Shown piece after piece: positions 1-10,919 of a DNA stretch of 64,000 nucleotides (its first letter is position 1; the number at the start of each line of letters is the position of its first letter). The position numbers and the translations under genes are program-made. Location: positions 14,569,501 through 14,633,500 of the forward strand of contig NW_026947506.1 in assembly GCF_034190915.1 (NCBI RefSeq), read 5' to 3'. The notes under the pieces are model-generated. The model had not been told where the DNA came from. It made no database searches and saw only the letters and a program-made list of their open reading frames with translations. The stretch comes from Cavia porcellus. Lineage: Eukaryota; Chordata; Mammalia; Rodentia; Caviidae.

Positions 1-954
1 CGATCTTTTCATTTTATACACAAATCAAAGAATGAAGCACAGTTATCTCCATAGGGAAAGCAAAATTAATTCAAGTTCATTAAATGAAGCCATTGCCAAT
101 GGAATCCAGCACTTAAATCCAGCTGAGGAAGGGTTACAAGATGGCTCAAGCATGCAAAATAAAAGAACCAAGGGACAGAATGAGGGGCATCCCAGAAAGA
201 AAATCACTTTAGAGAAAAAAAAAAAAAAGAGGGGGAGACCACAGCGCTGCCACAGGGACCTGTGCCCTCAGAGCACCTTCCCCAGGGGCTGGTTCTAAGC
301 CTGCTTTTCCTGTCACAAGCCACGAATCCCCAGATGGCTTCAGCTTTTGCTCTCATCCTGTAACTTACTTCAGAGCCCTGTTCTCTTTCCCTCCACCTTC
401 CAATGAATATTTGTCTTTTTGCCAGTTGTTGGTTCTCCCAGAGTAGAACAACCAAAATTAAATAGGAAAATAGCAATGCAGCCTTTTTCATAGAAGCAGA
501 CCTTACCAGCACCTGGATAGTAGCTGGTGACTTGACAGGAGACCTGCACACAGTGAGCACCATGGAATTTACTCCTCTGTGCCTCTGTTTCCCTATAGAG
601 CCTGCAGGTGGGGACTACCTGATCTGTCTCCAGTGCAGTGTGCAGCAAGGCACAGGAGGCCTGGAAGGAAGCTCTTCAGTCAGCACAGTGAGCAGATCAG
701 TGAGTGAGCAAAGTGATGGCCACACTAGCCCTGTCACCTTGCATCCTTGGCAGCTATTCAGGCCATTGTGCTGGCTTCTCAAGTTCTGTTTCTGCAGTGT
801 TTTTCATCACTGGTTGCAGTACACAGTGACTGTGTTTCTCTCCTGGTGTGGCTCATGTGCCATTTCCTCCTTTGTGCCATTTCCTCCTCTTGGTCCCCTC
901 ACTTTTGCAAAAGCTCTGCCTCCCCACTCTCTTTTACTTTCATTATATCTGCAG
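1..954. other. No gene recognised (left flank)
   Basis: I see no family-level protein similarity and no recognisable repeat. Short open frames occur on both strands but share no motif with anything I know and overlap one another. An A-run lies at 215-228 and could be the tail of a decayed retroinsertion, but I found no matching target-site duplication. Recognisable L1 sequence begins near 955. Confidence 0.4.
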
Positions 955-1367
955 TGTGTGAAGTCTGAAATTCTATTTTCACTTTAACTGAGGTGGTTTT
1001 GCCAATTTTCAATGTAAATTTTGATTTCCTGTGTATCTCTTTGAATCTGCGTCATATATTCTGTTTGCTTCTTTATTCTTCATTCAGAGTTTCCATCTTT
1101 TTGCATTGTTCCTCTAATTTTTTAACTATGTCTTCTTTAGATGTGTTCAGCATTTTTTTCATTACATTTATCATTTCTTCTTTTAACTGGGAGACTATTT
1201 CTGATTTTAGTTCTTTTATAGCTTCCAGAGTTGTTTCTTTACTTCAGTTGATATCATTTCAGGCATTTCAGGTGTATGGGTTATATTTTCTTCTGTGTCC
1301 ATGTCTCCTAGGCTGCTTGGGTTGGACTGGAAGTTTGAGATTGCATTTTGTTCTTTAATTTTGTCAT
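955..1367 (-). pseudogene. L1 ORF1 N-terminal fragment
   Basis: On the minus strand this is the first third of L1 ORF1, the RNA-binding coiled-coil protein of the L1 particle. The start context upstream of 1367 matches the ORF1 start of the other L1s here (an ATATAGGAAAATGACAAAA-like string). The Lys/Glu-rich coiled-coil region follows. The copy ends abruptly near 955, so the RRM and C-terminal domains and all of ORF2 are missing. Reading frame is broken. It lies immediately downstream, in L1 sense, of the monomer array at 1410-2375, so this is the 5' end of a minus-strand L1 whose 3' part was lost. Confidence 0.8.
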
Positions 1368-1409
1368 TTTCCTATATTTCTGGGTTTCAAGCAATGTTTC
1401 AAGACTTCC

Positions 1410-2375
1410 TCCATGTGTTGAGAATCATCTGGCCCAATTTTGCCTCACATGGCAGACAGTTGGCAAAAACTAGTAGCTTGGAGTTCACTGGGCTTGGGCT
1501 AATTAGGCATGTGGGGATTCCCATGGGACCTCCTGTGATTCCAGACCTGGGGTGTGATCTTACCACTTGTGAGTGAGGTTCCAAGGATTCCCTGTGTGCT
1601 GAGTTTCAACCTATGCTCACTCTGGGCCAAGGACTCAATTTGGGACCCTGCCAGCTTCTTGGATTTCACTGCACATTGCTTGTTAGACTCCCTTGTAGCT
1701 CCCGAGCATTGTTAGGTGTTTTCACACATGGGGCATGGTCTTACATCTCAGAGCAAAGTTCTAAGGCATCCCTGTGTGCTGGGTTTCAACATGTGCATAC
1801 TCTGGGTGTAGGATTCAATTTGAGCCCCTGCCAGCTGCTTGGCATTTGCTAGGTGTTGCCCAAATAGGCCCCGTTGGACTTCCCAAGCTTCCTTGGGTGA
1901 TTCAAATGCAGGGCATGATCTTACCACCTGGAAGTGAAGTTCTAAGTATTTCCTCTGTGCTGGGTTTCAACCCCCACATGCTCCGGGCCCAGGACTCAGT
2001 TTGGGCCCCTGCCAACTTCTTGGAGTTCACTAAAAGTGGCCCACTTAGGCCCCCTTGAACCTCCTGAGCAACCTTGGGTGATTTCAGATGTGGAGCATAG
2101 TTTTGCCACCTGGGAATGCAGTTCCAAGCCTTCCCTGTGTGCTGGGTTTCAACCTATGCTTGCTCTGGCCCGTGCATGCAGTGGGCCCAGGATTCAATTT
2201 GGGCCCCTGGTTGCTACTTGGAGTTCACTAGGCAAGGCCAAGTTAGGACCACTTGGACCTCTCATGTCTCCTTGGATGATTTCAGATGCAAGGCATGGTA
2301 TTACCACCTGGGAGCAAAGTTACAATGCTTCCCTGTGTGCTGGGTTTCAACCCGCGTATGCTCTGGGTACCAAAT
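1410..2375 (-). repeat. L1 5'UTR monomer array, about 181-bp units
   Basis: A block beginning CTGTGTGCTGGGTTTCAAC recurs at 1591, 1771, 1952, 2134 and 2332, giving spacings of 180, 181, 182 and 198 bp. A partial fifth unit abuts ORF1. Each unit also carries a CAATTTGGGCCCCTGCCAGC-like block and a TTGGAGTTCACT block. Position directly upstream of an L1 ORF1 identifies these as promoter monomers of the kind known in rodent L1s. A single unit of the same family lies upstream of the plus-strand L1 ORF1 at 30220-30360. Confidence 0.8.
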
Positions 2376-2924
2376 CCTATAGTATTTAATATATATAAAT
2401 GTTTAATGTATGGTTGAAAGCAAATGCTTTCAAACATATTTTGAGCAAGGTGTATGCATGAGTCCCTATTGGTATCCTGTTACTATTTTTTACAATACAT
2501 TTAACATGGAAATATTTTGAGGTGTTTTATACTGTGTTTTCTATTACAAAAGCTGCATAAAGTCTGATAGGGCTGGGTTGCTGCAAACCTATGATAGGAA
2601 AAAATAATTAAACAATGCATTAGATACCCATAATGCAATCAACATTATAGCTTGCCAGAGTCTTAATTATGAATAGACAGATAAATTGTCAGTTCTGTAG
2701 AATCATCTAACATGAAATCTGTTTCATGTCTATGTTATGTACTTCATGGAATATAATACATGAGAGCACACTGTCAATTTTTACAACCCACAACATGTGG
2801 ATTACTCTCCTGCCCCATATTTCTACTTATTACCATAACCAACATGCCATGTAGTATTTCTATTCCAGTATATCAAAAAAGATTAGAAAAGATTAAGTTC
2901 ACTCAAACAGTAAAACCAGAAGCA
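2376..2924. other. Apparently unique AT-rich spacer
   Basis: No repeat family, open frame or RNA gene is recognised. The stretch separates the outer end of the L1 monomer array from the minisatellite-containing element. Confidence 0.45.
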
Positions 2925-3430
2925 ACCAGCTCGCCTTGCTGGCAAGCAGCTCTGGTGTGGCAGGCTGCAGCCCCTCCAGGGGAGAACTACCAGTGTCTCC
3001 TACGATCTCCATCATGTTGGAACTTAGGATGTTGGGAAAACAGGCAAAGCAGCTCACCTTCCTGGTAAGCAGCTGTGGTGTGGCAGGCTGTAGCTGCCCA
3101 CAGGGAGAACCACCAGCATTTCCTGAGAGCTATGACATATTGGAACTTAATACTCTGGGAAACCAAGCAACCAGCTCACCTCCCTGGTAAACAGCTATGG
3201 TGTGGCAGGCTGCAGCCACCCCAGAGAGAGAACCACCAGCATCTCCTGAGATCCATGCCATGTTAGAAATCTGGGAAACCAAGCAACCAGCTGGCTTCCC
3301 TGGCAAGCAGCTATGGTGTGACTGGCTGCAGCCCCTCCAGGTGGAGAGCCACCAGTGTCTCCTGGGATCCACACTATGATGGAACGTAGGATGCTGGGAA
3401 ACCAAACAACCAGCTCGTCTCTCTGGTAAG
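2925..3430 (+). repeat. Minisatellite, about 122-bp unit, four copies
   Basis: The block TGGCAGGCTGCAGCC recurs near 2957, 3081, 3204 and 3319 (about 116-123 bp apart). Each unit also has an AACCAGCTC...CTGG entry and a GTTGGAACTTAG-like block. The units are GC-rich against an AT-rich background. The reverse complement of the same unit forms the array at 36600-37159, so this is a dispersed family and not a one-off tandem duplication. Confidence 0.85.
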
Positions 3431-3888
3431 CAATAGTCAGCCTACCAGTGCAAGGGCTGAGAGTCAAACATCCTACTTCCCCTGCCCTCTTTTAGCAAAT
3501 GGGAACCAGAGATCTGAGCATTTCTTGGGAGGCTGACCATATGCAATATAGCAAATAAGGGGAATTTCATTCTACCATCGTTTTGAAGGCAAATATTTTT
3601 AATACTGTTTTGCTTTATTCTAGTTAATGGTGCTGTTTTATTCAATGTTCTGTTTTGATAAGTTCTATAATGTTCTGTACTTCACTTTATTTTGCTATAT
3701 GTGATTGAAAGAACAACTATTGTGAAGATAATGAGATATACTGTGATACCTATTACTGTTATCCCAGTAACCTTCTGTGAAGCTCTGTACCAATTTCAGT
3801 ACACTGTCTCAGTTGGCATTGTTCTGTCCTATTCTGTTGTATTTTACTACCTTCAAAATAATAAATAAAAGAAGAAGAAAAAGAATAG
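2925..3888 (+). mobile_element. Minisatellite plus L1-3'UTR-like tail plus poly(A)
   Basis: Downstream of the 122-bp array, 3431-3855 is a T-rich tail with CTGTTTTG/TTCTGTTGTA-type blocks like those ending the L1 3'UTRs in this window. An A-rich tail follows (3856-3888). The whole order (array, tail, poly(A)) is repeated in reverse at 36135-37159, where a target-site duplication shows it was inserted as a unit. I could not find a convincing duplication around this copy. It is either the 3' end of an L1 lineage with a minisatellite in its 3'UTR, 5'-truncated within the array, or a non-autonomous composite using L1 machinery. Confidence 0.6.
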
Positions 3889-4067
3889 TGAAATCAACAG
3901 ATCCTTCATAAATGCAGAATAACATCAATACATATTTTGTGAAATGTTACCCAAATAATATTGAAAAATGGAGGAATGGACAGAATCTTAGGTACATAGA
4001 AATTAACAAGGCTGAATCAAAATGCTAAGTGACTCAATATCATTCATTGAAATACAAATTTATTTCT

Positions 4068-4212
4068 CTGTTTTTATTTTTAAGGTAAGGTGTGATGAGT
4101 CCAGTGTGGATTTAACCTCACTATGTATTCCAACTTGGACTCAAACATTGATCATCTTCCATCAGACTTAACTGTTCTGAGATTACTGACATGTACCTGT
4201 AGACCTGGCTGA
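4068..4212 (-). mobile_element. B1-like (7SL-derived) SINE, highly diverged
   Basis: Read on the plus strand, a T-rich run is followed by blocks in the order of an antisense B1/Alu: CCTCACTATGTA, CTTGGACTCAAAC, TCTGAGATTACTGACATGTACC and GACCTGGCT. Divergence is high. It interrupts the L1 ORF2 sequence on either side. 7SL-derived SINEs are restricted to rodents, primates and their relatives. Confidence 0.65.
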
Positions 4213-4725
4213 AAATTCAAAGTGCAATTAAAAATGTAGCAATGAAGAAAAGCCCAGTTCCTGATGGATTCACTGTAGAACTTCCCAAGATAATTAGAAA
4301 AAATTTAATGCCATTACTTGTCATATTCTTTAATTAATTGAAAAGGAAGCAATATTCCCAAAGTCCTGGAAATAAATATTACTCTACTCCTAATACTGGA
4401 GAAGGATCCAATCAGGAAAACAAAACTACAGGCAAATTTTCTAAGGAACATAGATTCAAAACTTCTCAGCAAGATACTGGAAAGAATAATTCATAAAATC
4501 ATCAAGAATATTATACATCATGAATAAATAGGGTTCATCACAGATATGCAGAAATGGCTCAACCTACATAAATCAATAGAAATACTACACCACATTAACA
4601 GAAACAATAATAAAACTGTGATCATCTCAACACATGAAACAAAATTTGAAAAACTGTGAGACATTTGTGATAAAAAATACAGAAAACTGATAGATGTTCT
4701 TTATCTCAATCTGGTAAAAGCCATC

Positions 4726-5119
4726 AGTTGTGCTCGATACATTCTGTCAACTTGAGAAGTTTAAAAGTCTAACTGAGAGGTTTGGCAGAGAGCCAGGGTT
4801 CTTCCTTTGTAAATATCCTCATCCTGTGCAAAAGGAGGACACAGAGATTTTGTGAGTGCTATGCCTGCCCCTGGAGAGGGAGTGTATCATGCCTCCAATC
4901 TAAGAGAGTAAAAAAGGCTTGCTCTTCTTCAGTTTTTGCTCTGGCTACTCTTTTGTTATGGTAGAAGCCTTGAAATATTCCTGTGCCATGCCCCACTATC
5001 TTTGAGCCAGTTGATTATGGACTGAAACCTCTACAAATAGTGAGCTAAATAAAATTTCGTTAATTTTCAGTGCCATGTGCTTCCCCCAAAATGACATAAA
5101 ATGAAAATTAGCTAAGATA
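4726..5119 (+). mobile_element. MaLR-like LTR inserted in L1 ORF2
   Basis: L1 ORF2 reads into CCATC at 4721-4725 and resumes after CCACC at 5120-5124, consistent with a 5-bp duplication carrying one change. The insert has the late-LTR layout of mammalian-apparent LTR retrotransposons: GGACTGAAACCTCTACAAA, then a polyadenylation signal AATAAA (5048-5053), then an end resembling AACTAACTAAGACA. The same 3' blocks occur in the LTR at 58620-60085. Family assignment is from memory of MaLR LTRs and not certain. Confidence 0.5.
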
Positions 5120-7230
5120 CCACCTATGCAAAACCAAGAGCCAATATTAAATGGTGAAAAATTGAAAGCTTTCTCTTTAAAACCAAGGACAAGACAAGGA
5201 TATCCACTATCAAAATTCCTATTCAGTAGAGATCTGGAAACATTAGCTAGAGCAATTAGACAAAAATAAAATAAATAAAGTATAAAAACAGAAAATTAAA
5301 TTATTATTTGCAGGTGATACTGTACATAGATGATCACAAAATCTTTACCAAAAGATTGTACATTTACTAACTAGCTTCAGCTGTATACCTCACACCTGGC
5401 AAATACTCAAAAATTAATATCATTGAGGTATAAAACTAACAAACTCACAGGGGCAATGTTAGGTAAACCATACCCTGCTATAGCTGTCCCCAAAAATGAA
5501 GTACTTGGGATTCAATCTAACAAGGAAAGCAGATAAGCTCTCCATTTGAACTACAGTGCTCTGAAAAAAGAGGTATAAACAAGATATGGGGAAATGCAAA
5601 GATAACCTTTGTATTTTCATAGGAAGAACTAACTTGGTAAAATTGGTATACTCCAAAAATTGTTATACACTTTTAGGGAATCCCAAAGGCAAGACCATTA
5701 GATACCTCACAGTGCCAGACAATACAAACATTCCTCAAGTTACTTGGGAATCAGAAGAGACCTTATAAAATCAAAACCAATTCTGGGCAACAAAAGTAAA
5801 GGGCATCAAATTACCATATTTAAAAGTTCAAGACAGATAAAAGCAGGAAAGTACCATCAAAGCAGAAAACATGAGGATAACAAAATGAAGTAAAAACTAC
5901 TTGAAACACACTTGGTTTTTTCTTTGACAAAGCAACTAATAATACTTACTGGATGAAAAAATCCTCTCTAGTAAATAGATCTGTAAAACCTGGCTTTCCA
6001 CACATCAAAGGCTAAAACCAAGCCCATGTTGATCACTGTGAACTGAGCCAAAGTTATAATGGGTCAGTGATCTAAATATTAGGGCATAAACACCCAATCT
6101 GCTAGAAGAGAGAATAGGTAGAACTATTGAAGATATATTTGTAGACAAACAATTGTTTGTCAAGAAAAGTAGCCCTGACTACATTAAAAAATACAAAGAA
6201 TTAACAGTTGGAAACTTGCTTAATTAAAAGTTTCGGTACAGCAAAAGATGTCACCAACAGAGTAAAAACACATCCTAGAGTGGGAAAAATTTCTAGCCAT
6301 TTGAGATGAAGCTGAAGAAATAATACATAGCACACACAAAGAATCAATAAAAATTAGATGCTTTCAAATTTAAAGACTCAACCAAAAAATGGGCATCTGC
6401 AATTAGTTAACAGTTCTGAAAACAAACACAAATACAAATTAAAATGTGAAAAATTGTTAAATGTCTCTGATCATTAAACAGATGCAAATTAAAACACTGA
6501 TATTTTGTCTACAGAAAATAGAGCTATTATCAGATCATCTACCAATAGTAAGAGTTATTGTACTGTGACAAATACAGAACCCTTCTCCAATGTTTTTACA
6601 GAAGTCTAGACTAGGGCAGGGAATTTGGAAATCCGCAGGAACATTCCTCGAAGGTCCAGGATTAAAGGTTTTTTTTAACAAAGCTATTTCCTTTTTGGGT
6701 ACCTATTGTGGAGAAGTTTTAAAAATGTATCACAGAAATATATCAGCACGTTTTGTAATAGTGAAATCTTGGAACAACCGAAATGTCCATCAAACAAGAT
6801 ATTGATAAAAATTTGTATTTCATGATTAAGTACTACTTGGCAATAAAGTAGGAAAACCTTGAGACTTTTACAGGTAAATATATGCACCTTGAAACCATAT
6901 TCTACATTAAAACAAATCCAACACTAATGTGTCAACTTCAAACTTTTCTGCTATGAGAAATTGAAAGTGCCAGTAAATATCAAAATATATTATCGATATT
7001 GTGAAATAGGTAAAAATGCAAAAATTAAATTGGAGAGTTATGGAAGAGAGAATAAATGAGAAAATGGTAAAAGGGAAGCATATCTGTGTACATAATGAGA
7101 AGTGATGTAGAAAAGAGAGGAAAAAAGAGTAACTCAAATATATGATATGCAGGTAGACATTGCCAATGATGAATTGTGGCATCTTGGCATAAATGATGTA
7201 ATCTTGAGGCTTTCATTATTCAGTGGCTGT

Positions 7231-7640
7231 ATTTGACCCAGGAAAATGGAAAATTACTCAGGCTACAAGTCCAATGAGAAAAGAAAAATTAGTTGTACCC
7301 ATAAGAAAAAAACTAACCTGCTCAGCAAAAGAAGCAGGATACAGGTGTCAACCTAATGTTATTGTAAGAGTCTAGCTAAATTGTTTTGAACAGGATGTTT
7401 TTTGTATGTTTCTCTGTTGAAAACCTTTGTAATTTTCCAGTTCAGGGCCACTTGGTGACACTTTGAAATGGGTCCATGTGGGTGGTCACTGAACTCAGCT
7501 AATTAAATACCTAACATCAATTTGGCTGCTTGCATTCCTATATTTTTCCAAAGCCATTTCAGAGTGCGATCACTTTCAGAATAGTTTTTTAAAAATTTCA
7601 GATCTTGTTTACTCTGACTATCTTACAATAGGGCACAACA
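7231..7640. other. No gene recognised
   Basis: AT-rich sequence between the 3' end of the old plus-strand L1 and the 3' end of the minus-strand host L1. No open frame or known repeat block stands out. The rightmost part may be a decayed L1 3'UTR. Confidence 0.4.
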
Positions 7641-7689
7641 CTGTATTTTCAAATGTGAACTTGATATATTTAACTTAGTTGCATTGTCT

Positions 7690-8398
7690 CATCACATTCA
7701 TTTACCTATAAAAACATCAATGTGATTCTTCTCTATAGCTGGTTAGTACTGCATTGTATACAAATACCACATGGCTTTTATCCATTCCTCAGTTGATGGC
7801 TTTTTGGGTTGTTTCCAAAATTTGACTATTACATACTATGCTGTTATAAACATGGGTGCATATATATCACTGTGCTATGAGATTTTCAGGTCCTCCGAGA
7901 ACATGCCCAGAAGGAGGATGGCTGGGTCAATTCAGACTCCAATCCCAGTTTTTGAGGAACCTTCACACTGATTTCCACAGTGCATGCACCAGTCCACACT
8001 CCCACAGCAATGCACAAGCATTTTTTTTCCCCCCATGACCTTCCCAGCATTTCTTTTGGTTGTTTTCTTAATCCTGGCCCTTCTTTCTGGAGTGAGGTGG
8101 AATCTCAGTGTTATTTTAATTTGTATTTCTCAAATGACCAAAGATGTTGAACATTTTTTCATGTATTTATTTGCTGTTTCTATTTCTTTTTTTTTTTTTT
8201 TTAATTGGTACCAGAGAGCTGTTTCTATTTCTTCAGGAGACCAGTGTGTATTCATGTCAAATGCCCATTTTTGGATGTTGGGTTTGAACACTATGGTCTG
8301 ATGATTTTTAAAATTTTTTATATGTTCTAGATAGAAGTGCTTTGTCTGAGGAGAGTTGGCCAAGATATTTTCACAAAGTGTGGGTTTTCTTTTCACTC
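7690..8398 (-). pseudogene. L1 ORF2 C-terminal segment
   Basis: The minus strand encodes the ORF2 C-terminal domain, including the degraded Cys/His knuckle region. Plus-strand landmarks are TTGGGTTGTTTCCAAAA and CATGGGTGCATATATATCAC, which correspond to blocks in the better-preserved copy at 39081-39818. The copy is broken by frameshifts and by the SINE stub at 8189-8217. It stops at the ERV insertion site (CACTC, 8394-8398) and resumes at 12430. Confidence 0.8.
8189..8217 (-). mobile_element. Severely 5'-truncated SINE stub with 16-bp TSD
   Basis: A T-run followed by AATTGGTACCAGAGA is flanked by a perfect 16-bp repeat GCTGTTTCTATTTCTT at 8173-8188 and 8218-8233. The non-T part matches the 3' end of the antisense ID-like SINE at 58880-58895 (GCTGGTACCAGGGATC). 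This is a completed L1-mediated insertion in which only the last few bases of a SINE plus its tail were copied. Confidence 0.75.
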
Positions 8399-8741
8399 TG
8401 AAAGGATTTTTGAACAGATGGGACATTATAGCTGGTGTAAAGCCTTGGGGAAGGAACCAGGGGGCTCTATCTTTAGCTCTATCTCCCTCCCCCCAGGAAT
8501 TTACCTGTGGCACGAAATGAATACCAGTGGGATAACTGCACATGACTAATGCCCCTTAGGCACCACCCCAAACCTAAGCTAACCCCACTCCACATGTCTG
8601 ATGGAGAGTTTGCCAGACCCTGGAGAGAATGCCAGCCCCTGGAGACCCTGGTGGGTTGGGGGGTATCTCCCCACATTCTTAAAATAAAGTTGATTTATAT
8701 TTCATACTTCTTATCTTTTCAGCCACACCACAATTCTATCA
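8399..8741 (+). repeat. 5' LTR of the ERV
   Basis: It begins TGAAAGGATTTT and ends ATTCTATCA, as the 3' copy does. A polyadenylation signal AATAAA sits at 8683-8688 in the same place in both copies. By eye roughly one position in eight differs between the two LTRs, which indicates an old insertion. Confidence 0.9.
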
Positions 8742-8743
8742 TA

Positions 8744-8762
8744 TGGTTCCCTGACCAGGAAT
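8744..8762 (+). promoter_or_regulatory. Primer binding site, tRNA-Glu type
   Basis: Two bases after the LTR end, TGGTTCCCTGACCAGGAAT matches the complement of the 3' end of tRNA-Glu with one mismatch (A for G at position 14). This marks the element as primed by tRNA-Glu. Confidence 0.8.
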
Positions 8763-9329
8763 GGCAGAAGAGAGACTGCTGGTGAGTCCCCTGCTGAGAG
8801 TCTGCTAGTGAGCCTCCTGCTGTTCACAGACTGACTGCATACTGGATTAATTCCCCACTTCTCAACACTTGCGAGGTGCTAAAATTGTCACTGCTGGTTT
8901 GCAAACAACACCGGTCTAATTCATTTACCACAGGTGAGCAACCTCCAGAGAATACTTGACCGCTGGGCCAGGCCCCACACTGGAAAACTCTCATGTCTTT
9001 TAGAACTTTTTAAGCTCTCACAGGCAGAGCAGTTACTAAAATCCACAGGAAATCCACTCAAGGTCCCGGTGACTGGTGCCCGAGAAATCATGAGCTTTGG
9101 AACTAAATTACTGATTACTGTTTGTCTACAAGGAAAGGCGATGATCTGACTGGTTAGGCATCATGGTCCATTGCCTCACCTGACCGTGACTCTGTGGGCC
9201 TGTCCCCACACCAGATTTTGTCTTGGGGACCACTTCCTGTCCCTCCTCCCCCCAAAAACCATACCTATTTATAGTTTATCACACTGATGACAAGTTTACA
9301 AAACTCCCTATCTTTAAGCCTTTATTTTA

Positions 9330-9880
9330 AGAATATGTCTTTTCCCACTCCTCCATCATCCCTCCCCCTCCCCACATTGAGGACAGCCTTTCAGAGTTTT
9401 CTCAGCACCCCCTTTCTTTCCTCCCCACATCCCCTCCCCCTGGCATGCACGAACCCATTCCCTGCCGAGATGGAGGAGGTGCACCCAAACAGTATTGGGA
9501 GATATGCATAGCTGCTCTGAGCTCTCACACCGTGCCCCAGCTATGTTTGGGGTCCCAGCTTCAAGCAGTGCCCCAGCTCTGCACCATCCCAGCTTTCCGT
9601 CATGTGCCCCATGAGCAGTCCCAGCTCCACATGTACCCCAGTTACACACTCCACCCCCCCCCCATTCACGTCTCCAGAGCAGTCCCAGCTCCACCCCACA
9701 CACTGCATGCCTAGTGCATGCCCCACCCACTCTGTGAACTCCAACCCCAGCCTGGTCATGCTCCACCCACCCTTCATGTTCCACCCCCACCCTGCGGGCT
9801 GCGCCCTGCTCACTTCACCAGAGCGGTCCCATCTCCCGCCCCCAAGCCCCGGTGCAGCTCTGGCTGCAGGTATGGTTCTG
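9330..9880. repeat. C-rich low-complexity block inside the ERV
   Basis: The stretch is strongly C-rich on the plus strand, with irregular repeats of CCCAGCTC/CACCCC blocks and a pure C-run near 9654-9663. Long open frames appear on both strands only because stop codons are rare in such composition. It lies where gag would be expected, but I see no capsid motif. It may be an expanded proline-rich gag segment or a later simple-sequence expansion. Confidence 0.5.
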
Positions 9881-10900
9881 GCTGCTAGCACAGAGACAGA
9901 CACAACAGATTGCAGCAGACAACTCAATGTTGCTGATCCAATGGTGTATTCATGCTTTCATGTATAAAATTCTGATTGTTTCTGCTGCCTTTTTCTTGTG
10001 TTCCAGTCATGGCAAATGTTTTCTTTCAGATCCAGACATATGCTTAGAGATGTTTCACAAATTTCTTCGGTGTTCAAATGTTAAAATGCTCATGGTTGAT
10101 AGCCATTTAATGTTTTATGTTAAGCATACTGCCTATATTATTCTGTACTGTTACCAATCTCCTAAATGTTTAACAACTAAAATTAAGAGGTAATTATATA
10201 TTCAACTAACATTAAATGACACTGTAGCTGATCTCTCTCCTAAATAAAAAGGTAAAAATTAATGGAACAGGCCATCCTCCAAAAATCAGATGGCATTAGA
10301 CATTTTTAATAACATAAAGAGATACTTATATATAACATAAATAACATGTCAGTTCCTAAAATTCCCTGGACCTTGTCCTCCTTATGGGAAGCCGTTACTA
10401 AAGTCATAAATACCCTGTTGATTATATTATTTGACTCCTGCATACTTAATTAAATTCTATAGATACCTTCTGCTGTAGACCAGATCCCAAGACAATAGGC
10501 AAAACTTGACCCTCAAACCCCACAGAGATCTCTTTAATAGGGCTTTTGGTGTTTTCAATAACAGAGATAACAGTGACACTTAGAGCTCTGAGATAGGTAA
10601 ACTGACACAAGGTGGAGCTGCCTGGGGCCCCCCATGGACCATGCCTCAAATGCAGTAGAAGGACATTGGGCAAGAGAGTGCCACATCCTGGCATTCCTTT
10701 GAGATCTTACCCCATGGCTACTGTACTGTCCTAGCCACCAGAGAGTGGGTAAGACATCCTAACTTCTAGTCCTCACAGGAAATGCCAACACTGCCAGATT
10801 TATTGCTGACAGATCTGCTTAAACTTGTTGCTGAATACGGAGGGGTCTCAGGGCCAACAACAGCCCCCTTTAAGGTGACCTCCTCAGAGTCCTAAGTCCC
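9881..10900 (+). other. ERV internal sequence of unassigned identity
   Basis: This lies between the C-rich block and the first recognisable protease remnant. Composition is AT-rich to about 10400 and mixed after that. Its position predicts gag and gag-pol junction sequence, but no nucleocapsid Cys-His box or other motif was found. A further nested insertion here cannot be excluded. Confidence 0.4.
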
Positions 10901-10919
10901 ACTAAAAGTCTCAGGTAAG

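Larger units (their letters stand above)
3889..7230 (+). pseudogene. Old plus-strand L1 ORF2 and 3'UTR, heavily decayed
   Basis: Alignable L1 ORF2 (endonuclease/reverse transcriptase) sequence runs from about 3889, but only from the linker upstream of the reverse transcriptase. The reverse-transcriptase block is recognisable at 4240-4720 (lead-in AAAAGCCCAGTTCCTGATGG) and continues at 5125-5340 (AGGACAAGACAAGGATATCC, then a degraded FADD-region). The C-terminal part runs to about 6890 and a purine-rich 3'UTR to about 7230. Stops and indels are dense throughout. It is interrupted by a B1-like SINE and a MaLR-like LTR, making it one of the older L1s here. Confidence 0.75.

Noticed and set aside
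1..230. Considered as a processed pseudogene because of the A-run at 215-228
   Set aside because: No upstream coding similarity and no matching duplication could be found.
1613..2389. Several overlapping open frames of 79-117 codons
   Set aside because: They are translations of the L1 5'UTR monomers and recur with the monomer period.
9356..9967. Overlapping open frames of 89-144 codons on both strands
   Set aside because: C-rich composition suppresses stop codons on both strands; no motif and no codon bias supports coding.
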